NCBI RefSeq assembly: GCF_000741705.1
Contig: NZ_JGZI01000001.1
Coordinates: forward strand, 1-64,000
Reading direction: 5' to 3'
Source: Bifidobacterium psychraerophilum
GTDB taxonomy: Bacteria > Actinomycetota > Actinomycetes > Actinomycetales > Bifidobacteriaceae
DNA length: 64,000 nt
The notes beneath the pieces were generated by a model, which saw only the letters and a program-made list of their open reading frames with translations, searched no databases and had not been told where the DNA came from. Each line of letters opens with the position of its first letter. Position 1 is the first letter of the stretch. This document shows positions 26,243 to 34,896 of the stretch, piece by piece. The translations under genes and the position numbers were made by a program.

Positions 26243-26881
26243 ATGAGATTTATTGCCGCGCTGTATCGTTTCGTAATCGCATTCTTCTGTTTTGCAGGCA
26301 CCTATGAAGCCTGGCTTTCCGGAATCGGCAACCGCTGGGTCTATTTCACCGTGCAGACGAACATCCTGCTCGGGGTGGTGATGCTGTGGGCCGGTGCCGC
26401 CAGTCTGCTCAAAGGCATCCAGCCGCCGGCATGGATCAAAGGTTGCCTGACCCTCTACATCGTGGTGACCGGTCTGGTCGCATGGCTGGTGCTGCCGCCG
26501 GCGAATCCTGCGACAACCGCCTTCGCATTCGGCATGATGACCACCACCATGGTCCATATCATCGTGCCGATCATGGCCTCCGTCGATTTCCTACTCTTCG
26601 ACCCGCATCGACGCTTCCCTTGGCATTACACGCTCAGCTGGTTGATCTATTTCCCCTTCTACCTCGCCTTCGTGTTGATCCGCGCCCAGATCTGGCCGCA
26701 CTCGGGGCCCGAGGCCGGCGGCAACCCATACCCTTACGGATTCATCGATCTTCAGGAACTCGGCTGGGCCAAAATCGGACTGAACGCCGTCGAATATCTG
26801 GGCATCTTCTTCGTGCTGGCGCTGATCATATTCCTCATCGACCGCATTCTGCCGAAGCGCACGCCGCTGACGGTGCAATGA
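26243..26881 (+). CDS. Pr6Pr family integral membrane protein
   Basis: A 212-residue protein with about six hydrophobic helices (near residues 3-20, 32-52, 65-85, 92-115, 130-150 and 178-200). It has the family signatures YFTVQTNILLGVVMLW and HIIVPIMASVDFLLFDP, plus GNPYPYGFIDL before the last helix. The function of Pr6Pr proteins is unknown; distant relatives include AIG1/FAR-17a proteins. ATG 26243 is taken, though GTG 26237 is possible. rph follows 151 bp downstream. Confidence 0.82.
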   Translation: MRFIAALYRFVIAFFCFAGTYEAWLSGIGNRWVYFTVQTNILLGVVMLWAGAASLLKGIQPPAWIKGCLTLYIVVTGLVAWLVLPPANPATTAFAFGMMTTTMVHIIVPIMASVDFLLFDPHRRFPWHYTLSWLIYFPFYLAFVLIRAQIWPHSGPEAGGNPYPYGFIDLQELGWAKIGLNAVEYLGIFFVLALIIFLIDRILPKRTPLTVQ

Positions 26882-27032
26882 GCATGAGAACAATGATGTG
26901 TCGCCCACGTGATGCGTACAGGCTGAGAGCCCTGCATGCAGTGTGAGAGGCTGCGATTCCGGGGCAGGAAGAGGTGGCGCTTGTCTTCTTTTACGGTTAG
27001 CGTCATGAGTGCTGATGAAAGGCTGTGATGGA

Positions 27033-27797
27033 ATGGTTCAGATAAAAGACATGCTGGTAGACGGAACTGTGATGCGCCCGGACGGGAGGGCTGCGGACGA
27101 GTTGCGTCCGGTAAGGATCACCCGCCATTGGACCGATGCACCGGAGGGCTCGGTGCTGATCGAGTGCGGCAACACCAGGGTGATGTGCACCGCATCGTTC
27201 ACCCCGACGCTCCCACGTTGGCGCAGGGATTCAGGCCAGGGTTGGGTCACGGCCGAATACGCGATGCTGCCTCGGGCCACATCGCAACGCACCGATCGCG
27301 AGTCCGTCAAAGGGAAGATCGGCGGGCGCACTCACGAGATCAGCCGTCTGATAGGACGCTGCCTGCGAGGTGTGGTGGATATGAAAGCGCTGGGGGAGAA
27401 CCAGATCCAGATCGATTGCGATGTGTTGCAGGCCGACGGTGGCACGCGCACGGCTTCGATCACCGGAGCCTATGTGGCATTGTCCGATGCCTTGGATTGG
27501 GCACAGCAGCACCGTCACATCAAGGACAAAAGCAAAGTCCTCAAGGAGCCGGTCTCGGCCGTGTCCGTCGGCGTCATCGACGGCACCCCGATGCTTGACC
27601 TTCCATACGTGGAAGACAGCAAGGCCATGACGGATATGAATGTGGCCATGACGGGTTCCGGTGCTTTCATCGAAATCCAAGGCACCGCGGAGCACAGGCC
27701 ATTCGACCGCGACGAGCTCAACATCCTCCTGGATCTGGCGAGCAAAGGCAACAAGGAGCTGCAGCAGGCGCAGCGTGCAGCATTGGAACAGGCATGA
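27033..27797 (+). CDS. rph: Ribonuclease PH
   Basis: RNase PH trims the 3' ends of tRNA precursors phosphorolytically. The 254-residue protein has [50 protein letters not shown] and [22 protein letters not shown], all core family motifs. ATG 27033 has AAAGG ten bases upstream; ATG 27015 is possible. Its stop overlaps the start of the next gene as ATGA, so rph and rdgB are translationally coupled. Confidence 0.94.
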   Translation: MVQIKDMLVDGTVMRPDGRAADELRPVRITRHWTDAPEGSVLIECGNTRVMCTASFTPTLPRWRRDSGQGWVTAEYAMLPRATSQRTDRESVKGKIGGRTHEISRLIGRCLRGVVDMKALGENQIQIDCDVLQADGGTRTASITGAYVALSDALDWAQQHRHIKDKSKVLKEPVSAVSVGVIDGTPMLDLPYVEDSKAMTDMNVAMTGSGAFIEIQGTAEHRPFDRDELNILLDLASKGNKELQQAQRAALEQA

Positions 27798-28468
27798 GTG
27801 GCGTGCAAGCACAGTCCGGTGAAGCCGTCACACTGATCGTCGCCACCCATAACGAGGGCAAGCTCGTGGAGATCAACCGCATCCTGTCCGAGGATCTGAA
27901 AGGGCAGGCGCAACGAATCACGCTGCGCTCCGCTGCCTCGCTCGGATTGCCTGATCCTGTGGAGACCGGGGTGAGCTTCGAGGAGAACGCCCTGCTGAAG
28001 GCGCGCGATGTCGCCAGACGCACCAATCTTCCAGCGCTCGCCGATGACTCAGGTCTGATCGTCGATGTGCTCGGGGCGGCACCCGGAATACTCTCTGCCC
28101 GGTGGGCTGGCGCACACGGACATGACAAGGCCAATAACGCACTGCTGCTGGCACAGATAGAGGATATTCCCGATGGCAAACGAGGCGCCCGATTCGTCTG
28201 CGCCACGGCATTGGTGATTCCCGGTGAGGAGGAGCGGTCCTTCGTGCGATTCGGCGAGATGAAAGGATCGATCATCCGTAAGGCGCGAGGTGAACAGGGT
28301 TTCGGATACGATCCCATCTTCGTGCCTGACGATCAGCCAGATCACACGGATGAGGACGGGCTCAGGCTCACCTCGGCACAGATGAGCGCTGATGAGAAGA
28401 ACGCGATCTCGCATCGCGGCAAGGCGTTGAAGGCCATCACCTCGGTGATCGCCCAGCAACTGCTGTGA
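27794..28468 (+). CDS. rdgB: XTP/dITP pyrophosphatase (RdgB/HAM1)
   Basis: This house-cleaning enzyme hydrolyses dITP and XTP to monophosphates, keeping deaminated purines out of DNA. The 224-residue protein has the substrate-binding start [14 protein letters not shown], the catalytic stretch [42 protein letters not shown] and the terminal [13 protein letters not shown] short insertion near residues 178-190 is Asp/Gln-rich. It overlaps rph by four bases. Confidence 0.94.
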   Translation: MSGVQAQSGEAVTLIVATHNEGKLVEINRILSEDLKGQAQRITLRSAASLGLPDPVETGVSFEENALLKARDVARRTNLPALADDSGLIVDVLGAAPGILSARWAGAHGHDKANNALLLAQIEDIPDGKRGARFVCATALVIPGEEERSFVRFGEMKGSIIRKARGEQGFGYDPIFVPDDQPDHTDEDGLRLTSAQMSADEKNAISHRGKALKAITSVIAQQLL

Positions 28469-28526
28469 AGCGCACGGAAGCCGGCGAAGCCGTCTGACCG
28501 AAGGAGCGGTAGGGCAGGCGGTGTGC

Positions 28527-29564
28527 TCAGACCGGAATCAGCAGATTCACGGCGGTCATCAGAGCCAATGAGAGCAGGCCTGTGCTCGCCAGCGTAAAAC
28601 CGGCAAGTTTGGCATTACCGAGCACACGGTCCGTGAACAGCGTGCTGAATACCGCGGTCGGTGCCAGGCACACCATGATGATGGCCTTGCTGACCTCGGC
28701 GCTGAAGGGCAGCAGATACCAGGCGGCCAGGCTGAAGAGCACCGCGAAGCCGAGCTTCCACGCGATAACCGTAAGCACCGACCTGATGTCCTTTCGCGAT
28801 GAAGGCAGATCCATCAGCATGCCCACCATCAGCATCGAGCAGAAACCATTGGCGTTGGATATCGGCTCCATGAAGCGGGCGACCCAATCCGGCAGATTGA
28901 GCCCCAGAAACATCAAAGTGACCATGATCAGATAGGTGTCGAAGGGGACCGAGGTGACGAAGCTGCGGAGGATGCTGCGCAGATGCGACCTTCGACTCAG
29001 CCATCGGGCATGCCTATCGGTGATGCGTGTATACGGCATCACGGTCGCGGCGCCGACGATCTTGGGCTCGAGCGTCTGGCCTTGGGGGATGTGCAGCAGC
29101 GCCGTGGTGAGCACATACATGCCCGCACAGGCCATGACGGAATTGCCGATGTCGAACATGATCACCGGCATGCTCGCCGAGGCGCCCATCAGCGCCGTGA
29201 CGACCGGAAGGCAGAAGTTTCCCACATTCATCCCGCAGCCATTGAGCATCGTGAAGACACGGCTGCGCACGGGGGTGTGGCGGGTGGAGAGAAAGATGAC
29301 CAGCAGTGGGATGAGACTGGTGCTCATCCCGAACAACGAAAGCCACAGCATGCTGAGCTGGTGGTCGTTGGTGGCAAAGGAGTGGATGATGGCCGCTGGA
29401 AGCGTGAAATTGAAGACGACACCCTGCATGACCCGATAATCGCGTTGTTTGAAGATGCCGATCCGCTTCAATCCGTATCCCGCGATGATCACCGCCAGCA
29501 AGGTAAGCGGTTGGATGACTCCCTGCAATGCAGCCTCTTCTCTCGGTCTCCTCTGTGATGTCAA
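28527..29564 (-). CDS. AEC (auxin efflux carrier) family permease
   Basis: A 345-residue membrane protein with about ten hydrophobic helices in two five-helix halves, as in AEC transporters (bacterial malate, malonate or amino acid carriers). Family features include GVVFNFTLPAAIIHSF in the first half, MLNGCGMNVGNFCLPVVTALMG, and the C-terminal SKAIIMVCLAPTAVFSTLF. The substrate is unknown. The start is TTG at 29564 with GAGG upstream, or TTG 29528 with GAAGAGG upstream. No regulator is adjacent. Confidence 0.82.
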   Translation of the reverse strand: MTSQRRPREEAALQGVIQPLTLLAVIIAGYGLKRIGIFKQRDYRVMQGVVFNFTLPAAIIHSFATNDHQLSMLWLSLFGMSTSLIPLLVIFLSTRHTPVRSRVFTMLNGCGMNVGNFCLPVVTALMGASASMPVIMFDIGNSVMACAGMYVLTTALLHIPQGQTLEPKIVGAATVMPYTRITDRHARWLSRRSHLRSILRSFVTSVPFDTYLIMVTLMFLGLNLPDWVARFMEPISNANGFCSMLMVGMLMDLPSSRKDIRSVLTVIAWKLGFAVLFSLAAWYLLPFSAEVSKAIIMVCLAPTAVFSTLFTDRVLGNAKLAGFTLASTGLLSLALMTAVNLLIPV

Positions 29565-29634
29565 TTGTGCCTCAAAGCAGGGAGAGCTTCAGCTTTGTCT
29601 TGTCTGTCGAATGTCCGCATGCCCCGGATACGGA

Positions 29635-29683
29635 AGGACCCCGCCGTCACAGAGCAATGAGATGTCTGTGACGGCGGGGTCCT
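29635..29683. terminator. Perfect 19-bp hairpin between the FMN-barrel and AEC genes
   Basis: Arms 29635-29653 and 29665-29683 are perfectly complementary around an 11-base loop. It lies downstream of the minus-strand flavin-barrel gene and so should terminate it. It has no T run. Confidence 0.65.
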
Positions 29684-29762
29684 GTATGAGCTGTCGACGC
29701 TTCAGAAGCGTGGAGTCAGATCATGAACGCTCCGTGTGGTGTCTGGAGCCGGTGTCTGGAGT

Positions 29763-30161
29763 TCAGGCGATCGGCTTTCCTGCACCTGCGCCGGGAGCCA
29801 GGTTATCGATGCCTGTGATTTCCATCACAGGTACGGAAACGGGATGCTTGATGTCGTGCTCATCGGCGTACGCGATGGCTGCCTTATGGACGTCGTCTCC
29901 CTCGTGCAGGGTCACGGTTCCGTGGAAACGATAGCCCTTCTTCTCCTTCGGGTTGACGACCATCACGATCAGGCGGCCGTTGTCCTGAAGGTTGCGGTAA
30001 TGCTGTCCGGCGGTTCGTTCGTAATACCCGATATGGGAGTCGTCGATGACGTGCATGGACATCTTCGGGCCGATATCCGGGTTTCCATCATGATCCACGG
30101 TTGCGATATACGAAACCGAGTTGTCAATCATGTCTTTCATTTCATCGGTGAGCGTTACCAT
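29763..30161 (-). CDS. Pyridoxamine 5'-phosphate oxidase-like FMN-binding protein
   Basis: A 132-residue single-domain split beta-barrel protein of the PNPOx-like family (SVSYIATVDHDGNPDIGPKM, GRLIVMVVNPKEKKGYRFHG). Such small proteins bind FMN or other flavins and act as general reductases or stress proteins; they are not the vitamin B6 enzyme. The ATG at 30161 is fixed by AGGAGG seven bases upstream. A longer frame to 30560 overlaps the esterase gene and is rejected. Confidence 0.85.
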   Translation of the reverse strand: MVTLTDEMKDMIDNSVSYIATVDHDGNPDIGPKMSMHVIDDSHIGYYERTAGQHYRNLQDNGRLIVMVVNPKEKKGYRFHGTVTLHEGDDVHKAAIAYADEHDIKHPVSVPVMEITGIDNLAPGAGAGKPIA

Positions 30162-30365
30162 GCATATCCTCCTATTGAGTTGTTGACAATCAGGCGACAT
30201 TCTAGTTGGCGACGGGTCGGATGGGGGCTCTTCATCTAGGAGACAAACAGCTTGTGGCGCCTTCCATGTGGTATCTCGGACCGGTATGTGCTCTAGAGTG
30301 GTTTGGTTGCATACGCGTATGTTCGGGTACGCGGCAGGCTGTATGGATGGTGCAAGGGGGAAGTT

Positions 30366-31364
30366 TTGGGACGATGGAAGAAACTGCGCAGGATCGCACT
30401 CGTGCTGTTGGCGGCTGTGTTGGCGCTTGCCATACTGATCGCGGTCGCGTTCAATGTGAGTCCCTGGCCGAGCGCATTGCTGTTCAGGAGGGCCTTCACG
30501 GCTTCGAATGTGACCGAGCCGAGGGGCCTGGCCGCCATGAAGAGCAAAGTGACCGTGCATCGGAATCTGAGTTATCCCTCATCCTATAAGCGCAACGATT
30601 TTGATTTGTACACGCCCAAACAGCTCTCAGGATCGGTGCCCATCATCGTGTGGGTGCACGGCGGGGGCTTCATCGCAGGGGACAAAAGCGGTGTGACGAG
30701 CTATGCGACCATGCTGGCTTCCGAAGGCTATGCGGTTGCCGCGATGAACTATGACTACGCGCCGGACGCCCAATACCCGACTCCTGTCATCCAGGTCGGG
30801 GAGATGATCACCCGGATATACCAGATAGCCCAAAGCTACGGTCTTGATGCCGATCGCATCATCATCGCAGGTGATTCGGCAGGGGCGCAGATCGCCGCCC
30901 AGTTCGCGGCGTTGCAGACCACGCCTGGCTATGCGCAGGAGGCCGGCATACCTAAGATCGCGCTGCGCAAACCGCTTGAGGCCGCGGTGCTGTTCTGCGG
31001 ACCGTATGACGTATCCAAGCTGAGCAGCATCGGAAGCTCATGGATGGCGAAGGCATTCGTGCAAAGCGTCGGATGGTCGTATCTTGGCAGCAAGCATTGG
31101 GAAGGCACCAAAGCCGCCAGGATGGCGTCGGTGGTCGATCACCTTTCGGAGGAGTTCCCCCGCTCCTACGTCGTCGACGGCAATTACTTCTCATTCCCGG
31201 CCCATGCCCGCGCCCTGATCTCGGGATTGAAGGCGGATGGGGTGAGTGTGAGCTCTACGCTCTATCCGGATAAGCCCGAACTGCCCCACGAATTCCAGTT
31301 TGACTTCTCACACCCGGAATCCTATGAGGTATGGAAACAGACCCTGGAATTCCTGAAATCCTGA
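30366..31364 (+). CDS. Membrane-anchored alpha/beta hydrolase (HSL-type esterase)
   Basis: A 332-residue protein with one N-terminal membrane segment (about residues 9-29) and an esterase domain of the hormone-sensitive lipase type. Visible are the oxyanion-hole motif HGGGF near residue 97, the nucleophile elbow GDSAG near residue 156, and a histidine in LPHEFQFDF near the C terminus. Substrates are probably short-chain esters, and the active domain is likely extracellular; both are inference. The start is TTG 30366 with AGGGGGAAG five bases before; upstream codons of the same frame lack this signal. Confidence 0.8.
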   Translation: MGRWKKLRRIALVLLAAVLALAILIAVAFNVSPWPSALLFRRAFTASNVTEPRGLAAMKSKVTVHRNLSYPSSYKRNDFDLYTPKQLSGSVPIIVWVHGGGFIAGDKSGVTSYATMLASEGYAVAAMNYDYAPDAQYPTPVIQVGEMITRIYQIAQSYGLDADRIIIAGDSAGAQIAAQFAALQTTPGYAQEAGIPKIALRKPLEAAVLFCGPYDVSKLSSIGSSWMAKAFVQSVGWSYLGSKHWEGTKAARMASVVDHLSEEFPRSYVVDGNYFSFPAHARALISGLKADGVSVSSTLYPDKPELPHEFQFDFSHPESYEVWKQTLEFLKS

Positions 31365-31397
31365 TTCCAAGGCCTGTTGGTGTGCCGCTGCGGTCCT

Positions 31398-31952
31398 TCA
31401 GTCCTGAAGTTCGAAGCCCTGACCATCCTGGTGCCAGGGTGATCCGGGATGCGATGCGAGGATCATGATGCCTTCGATAAGCGCCCAGATACCTGAAACG
31501 ACGGCCAGGAAGCCGAAGCTGAGCAGGGTGATGAGCAGCTGGGCGATCGCCTTGCCCGTTCTGCCGAGATAGAAGTTGTGCACGCCGAATGTGCCGAGGA
31601 AGATGCCGAGGAGTCCAGCCACGATCTTTGACTTCGATGAGACCATCTGCGGCGCGTACCCGTAGGCCGGCTGCTGCGCGTAGTTCCCGGGCTGAGCATA
31701 CTGCTGCTCGTAGCCCTGGTTATACGGTTGCCCCTGTGCTTGCCCGTTGTAGGGAGCCTGACCGTACTGCGGTGCGGCCGAGGGCTGCGGCGTGTACTGG
31801 CCCGCGTTCTGCTGCTGCGCGTATTGGGGCTGGCCGTATGACTGCTGCCCATTCGATTGCGGCGCCTGGTTCGACTGCTCGGACGGCTGCTGGTTGGCAG
31901 GGTCCTGTGGGTTGTATGGCTGCTGTCCATATTGGTTATTGGCGTCTGACAT
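31398..31952 (-). CDS. TM2 domain protein with Gln/Pro-rich N terminus
   Basis: The 184-residue protein has a low-complexity N-terminal half (residues 1-100) rich in Gln, Tyr, Pro and Asn. The TM2 domain follows, with SKIVAGLLGIFLGTFGVHNFYLG and a second membrane helix in LLITLLSFGFLAVVSGIWALIEGI. TM2 proteins are small two-helix membrane proteins of unknown function. ATG 31952 has AGGAGG upstream; the frame continues upstream without family similarity. Confidence 0.85.
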   Translation of the reverse strand: MSDANNQYGQQPYNPQDPANQQPSEQSNQAPQSNGQQSYGQPQYAQQQNAGQYTPQPSAAPQYGQAPYNGQAQGQPYNQGYEQQYAQPGNYAQQPAYGYAPQMVSSKSKIVAGLLGIFLGTFGVHNFYLGRTGKAIAQLLITLLSFGFLAVVSGIWALIEGIMILASHPGSPWHQDGQGFELQD

Positions 31953-32163
31953 GATGCCTCCTGAATTCTTGAGTGAATTGCCGAGTGTATTGCTGAGATC
32001 ACCCTTTGGTTTCAAGATACCATGAGGCAGGTGCGCTGATGCCCGGAAAACGGGACGACATAAGGGATTGTTCATGCTGCGCTGAAGTGATGGGAAGAGT
32101 GCCGCCATGTCGCTTGCCGACTGCTACCGTGGTGGGGTTGCTGATAGAGGGTTGGGGGAGTGC

Positions 32164-32655
32164 ATGCATATACGGGCGATCGAGGCGAAGGACGATGCCG
32201 TCATCCGGGACATCATCCGTGCGGGGTTGAAGGAACACGGATTGGATGTGCCGGGCACCGCCTACTTCGACCCGCAGCTGGACAGCCTGTCCTCCTTCTA
32301 TGCCGAGGATGGACGAGCATATGTTGTCGTATGCGACGACGGCGGCCGGGTCATTGGGGGCGCCGGCTACGCGGAGGTCCCGGGAAGCGACGGAAGGATC
32401 GCCGAACTGCAGAAGTTGTATGTCAGTTCTGATGGGAGGGGCTCCGGTGCCTCATATCAACTCATCGCACAGGTCGAGACCGGGGCACGGGCCGACGGCT
32501 ACAGCGTCCTGTATCTGGAGACCCACCATCGTTTGCAGGCTGCCATGCACGTCTATGAGCGTACCGGTTTCAGTCTGATTGACGGTCCTTTGGGCGATGC
32601 CCAGCATACGACGATGGATCGTTTCTATCGCAAGTCACTGGTCGCGGAAGCATGA
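32164..32655 (+). CDS. GNAT family N-acetyltransferase
   Basis: A 163-residue single-domain acetyltransferase. It has the N-terminal MHIRAIEAKDDAVI start, the core strand IAELQKLYVSSDGRGSGASYQLI containing the acetyl-CoA pyrophosphate loop, and YLETHHRLQAAMHVYERTGF, which resembles putative acetyltransferases that act on small molecules or peptides. The acceptor is unknown. ATG 32164 follows GGGGGAG. Confidence 0.85.
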   Translation: MHIRAIEAKDDAVIRDIIRAGLKEHGLDVPGTAYFDPQLDSLSSFYAEDGRAYVVVCDDGGRVIGGAGYAEVPGSDGRIAELQKLYVSSDGRGSGASYQLIAQVETGARADGYSVLYLETHHRLQAAMHVYERTGFSLIDGPLGDAQHTTMDRFYRKSLVAEA

Positions 32656-32961
32656 GCCTTCCCGTCTCGGGGTGATCAGGGCTGGTGCACAGGCGGCTTC
32701 ATAGCCGCATCCATGCCGTGACCCGTGGTGTGTGTGACCAGTGCCCTGCGGTTGTGCCGCATCGACGCCGCAGAGGCCTCATCTTGGGACGCATTGCCGA
32801 TTTTGCTAGGTGCTTCCCACCTGATTTTCAGATTCTTTTCCGTGTTCTTTTCGTATCGCTTTCTACCTTGCAGATATAACGCCATACGAATGCCGCGTGC
32901 CCGATGCGATTGTGCCTTGGATGCCCGGTGAACAGCATACGGATACAGGAGATGCCGCGAT
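32656..32961. other. Intergenic region before the arylsulfotransferase gene
   Basis: 306 bp without a credible gene. A pyrimidine-rich stretch (about 32815-32870) precedes a possible -10 (TATAAC near 32874). This likely holds the arylsulfotransferase promoter. No strong -35 is apparent. Confidence 0.5.
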
Positions 32962-34749
32962 ATGCCAAAGAAGACAGACGAGAGCAAACAGGATCACGAG
33001 AAGGGTGCGTCTGCTCAGCAGAGCGGGACCCCAGGAGGGGATGGTCAGGCCGCTGCTCTCAGCCGCTTCGGACGTTTCGTGCGCAGTCGTATGGGCAAGG
33101 CCTCCCTGGCTGTTCTGGTCGTACTGATCATCACCGGCATCACCGTGGCCACCCAGGACCAGATCGCCTCGGCCATAGAATCCGCGCGCCTCGCGAAGCT
33201 GACGGAGAAGGTCGAGAACATATACACCGCCTCCTACCAGAGCAATGCGGATGCCACCTTGAAGGCGGACAGGTCCAAAAGCTCGCACGACGAGAACAAC
33301 ATCTACGTCAAAGACAATCCATATGGAACCAACACCACCGGACTGTACGTGTATTTCACCACCAGCGATGCCGTGAAGGTGAGCTACACCGTCTCCACCC
33401 CCGACACCGATTACGCGGATTTCAGCGCCACCCCAGACAAAGGTGACGAATACGTCACCACGCACGAATTCCAGGTCATCGGTCTGATACCAGGCAAGAA
33501 CAACACCATCACCTTCACGTTGACGGCGAAGAACGGCAAGCAGACCACGCACACGATCGAGCACAAGGGAGCGAAGCTGCTCAGCGAGGTCGAAGTCCAG
33601 CTGAAGAGCACGAAGACGAACACGAGCACGGATCTCGGCAACGGTCTGTACGCGATTCTGGGCAATGACAGCGACGGCCAGGACTTCATGTACTACTACG
33701 ATGTGCACGGCGTGATCCGTGGAGAGGTTCCGATCCTCTTCTACCGTAGTCACAGGCTGCTGTTCCGGGACAACATCATGTACTTCAGCGCATCCACACA
33801 TGAGATCGTGGGCATGAACAGTCTGGGCAAGATCGTCAAACGGTACAACACCGGTACCAACTACATCCTTCATCACGATTACGGTATGGACTCCGATGGG
33901 AATCTGATCGTGCTGGCCACCGATCTGAGGAAATCGACGATCCAGGACGCGATCATCAAAATCGACGCCAAAAGCGGCAAGGTCAGCCGGCTGGTCGATA
34001 TGAGCGCCCTCTACTCCTCATACGAAAAAACGACCGAGGATGCGACACTGGGAACGAAATCCTCAAGCACGACCGACAGCAACAATAAGAATTTTGATGC
34101 GGATGTTTCGGATATCAAGAAGGATTGGCTGCATCTGAACACCATCCAGGTCCTTGACGATGGCAGCGTGATACTCAGCTCCCGCGAAACCTCGACCATC
34201 ATCAAGCTCAACGACATCGAATCGGATCCCACGATCGACTACATGATCGGTGAGGAAAGCTTCTGGAAAGGCACCGATTTCGCGAAGTACCTGCTGAAGC
34301 AGGACGGAAGCTTCTCCAATACCGGTGGGCAGCACACGGTGACCTATCAAAGCGACTCAAGCCTGCCATCCGGTCAGTATTACCTGTATATGTTCGACAA
34401 CAACTACGGTGTGAGCAATACCAGACCCGACTACGATTGGGCGGCGAACACCCCGGGAATCAACACCTCATATACGGGTACCGGCAACTCGCGCTACTAC
34501 AAGTACCTCGTCGATGAGAACGCGGGCACATACAAGCTCGTCTCCTCCTTCGACGTGCCGTACTCGCCGATCGTGAGCAGCGCGCAGGATCTCTTCAATG
34601 GCACGATCCTCGTTGATTCAGGCGTGCCTGGCGTGTTCGGCGTGTATGAATCCGATGGCACCTTGATCAGCCAGTGGAAGATGAATCTACGCAAGAACAT
34701 CGTCTACCGCGTCTACGAGTACGACTTCCACAACTTCTACTTCGCGTAG
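32962..34749 (+). CDS. Arylsulfotransferase (ASST)-like membrane-anchored protein
   Basis: A 595-residue protein with a cytoplasmic tail rich in Gln/Lys/Gly (residues 1-45), one membrane helix (about 47-64) and a large exported beta-propeller domain. It matches bacterial arylsulfate sulfotransferase in the spaced motifs ILHHDYGMDSDGN, DWLHLNTIQVLDDGSVILSSRETSTI and GGQHTV, which hold the histidine and arginine positions used by E. coli AssT. AssT moves sulfuryl groups between phenolic esters without PAPS. E. coli AssT has a DsbL/DsbI redox pair; none is near here. Only the structural similarity and active-site residues are visible; the donor and acceptor are unknown. The ATG follows a GGAG-type site. 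Confidence 0.78.
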   Translation: MPKKTDESKQDHEKGASAQQSGTPGGDGQAAALSRFGRFVRSRMGKASLAVLVVLIITGITVATQDQIASAIESARLAKLTEKVENIYTASYQSNADATLKADRSKSSHDENNIYVKDNPYGTNTTGLYVYFTTSDAVKVSYTVSTPDTDYADFSATPDKGDEYVTTHEFQVIGLIPGKNNTITFTLTAKNGKQTTHTIEHKGAKLLSEVEVQLKSTKTNTSTDLGNGLYAILGNDSDGQDFMYYYDVHGVIRGEVPILFYRSHRLLFRDNIMYFSASTHEIVGMNSLGKIVKRYNTGTNYILHHDYGMDSDGNLIVLATDLRKSTIQDAIIKIDAKSGKVSRLVDMSALYSSYEKTTEDATLGTKSSSTTDSNNKNFDADVSDIKKDWLHLNTIQVLDDGSVILSSRETSTIIKLNDIESDPTIDYMIGEESFWKGTDFAKYLLKQDGSFSNTGGQHTVTYQSDSSLPSGQYYLYMFDNNYGVSNTRPDYDWAANTPGINTSYTGTGNSRYYKYLVDENAGTYKLVSSFDVPYSPIVSSAQDLFNGTILVDSGVPGVFGVYESDGTLISQWKMNLRKNIVYRVYEYDFHNFYFA

Positions 34750-34800
34750 GCGGACGACGCAGCGGCATCGCATCGCGGGTTGAAAGCGCACGATGTATGG

Positions 34801-34848
34801 ATAGTGATGGGGCCTCCCGGGATTAATCCCGGGAGGCCCCATCACTAT
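34801..34848. terminator. 48-bp perfect palindrome, bidirectional terminator
   Basis: Bases 34801-34824 and 34825-34848 are exact reverse complements with no loop base. It sits between the convergent arylsulfotransferase and adhesin genes. It is too symmetrical to be chance and should form a GC-rich hairpin in either transcript; a T run is missing. Confidence 0.8.
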
Positions 34849-34896
34849 TGCCGAATCATGCATGCCGAATGGGATGCATCAGTCGAGCGTTCCTTC

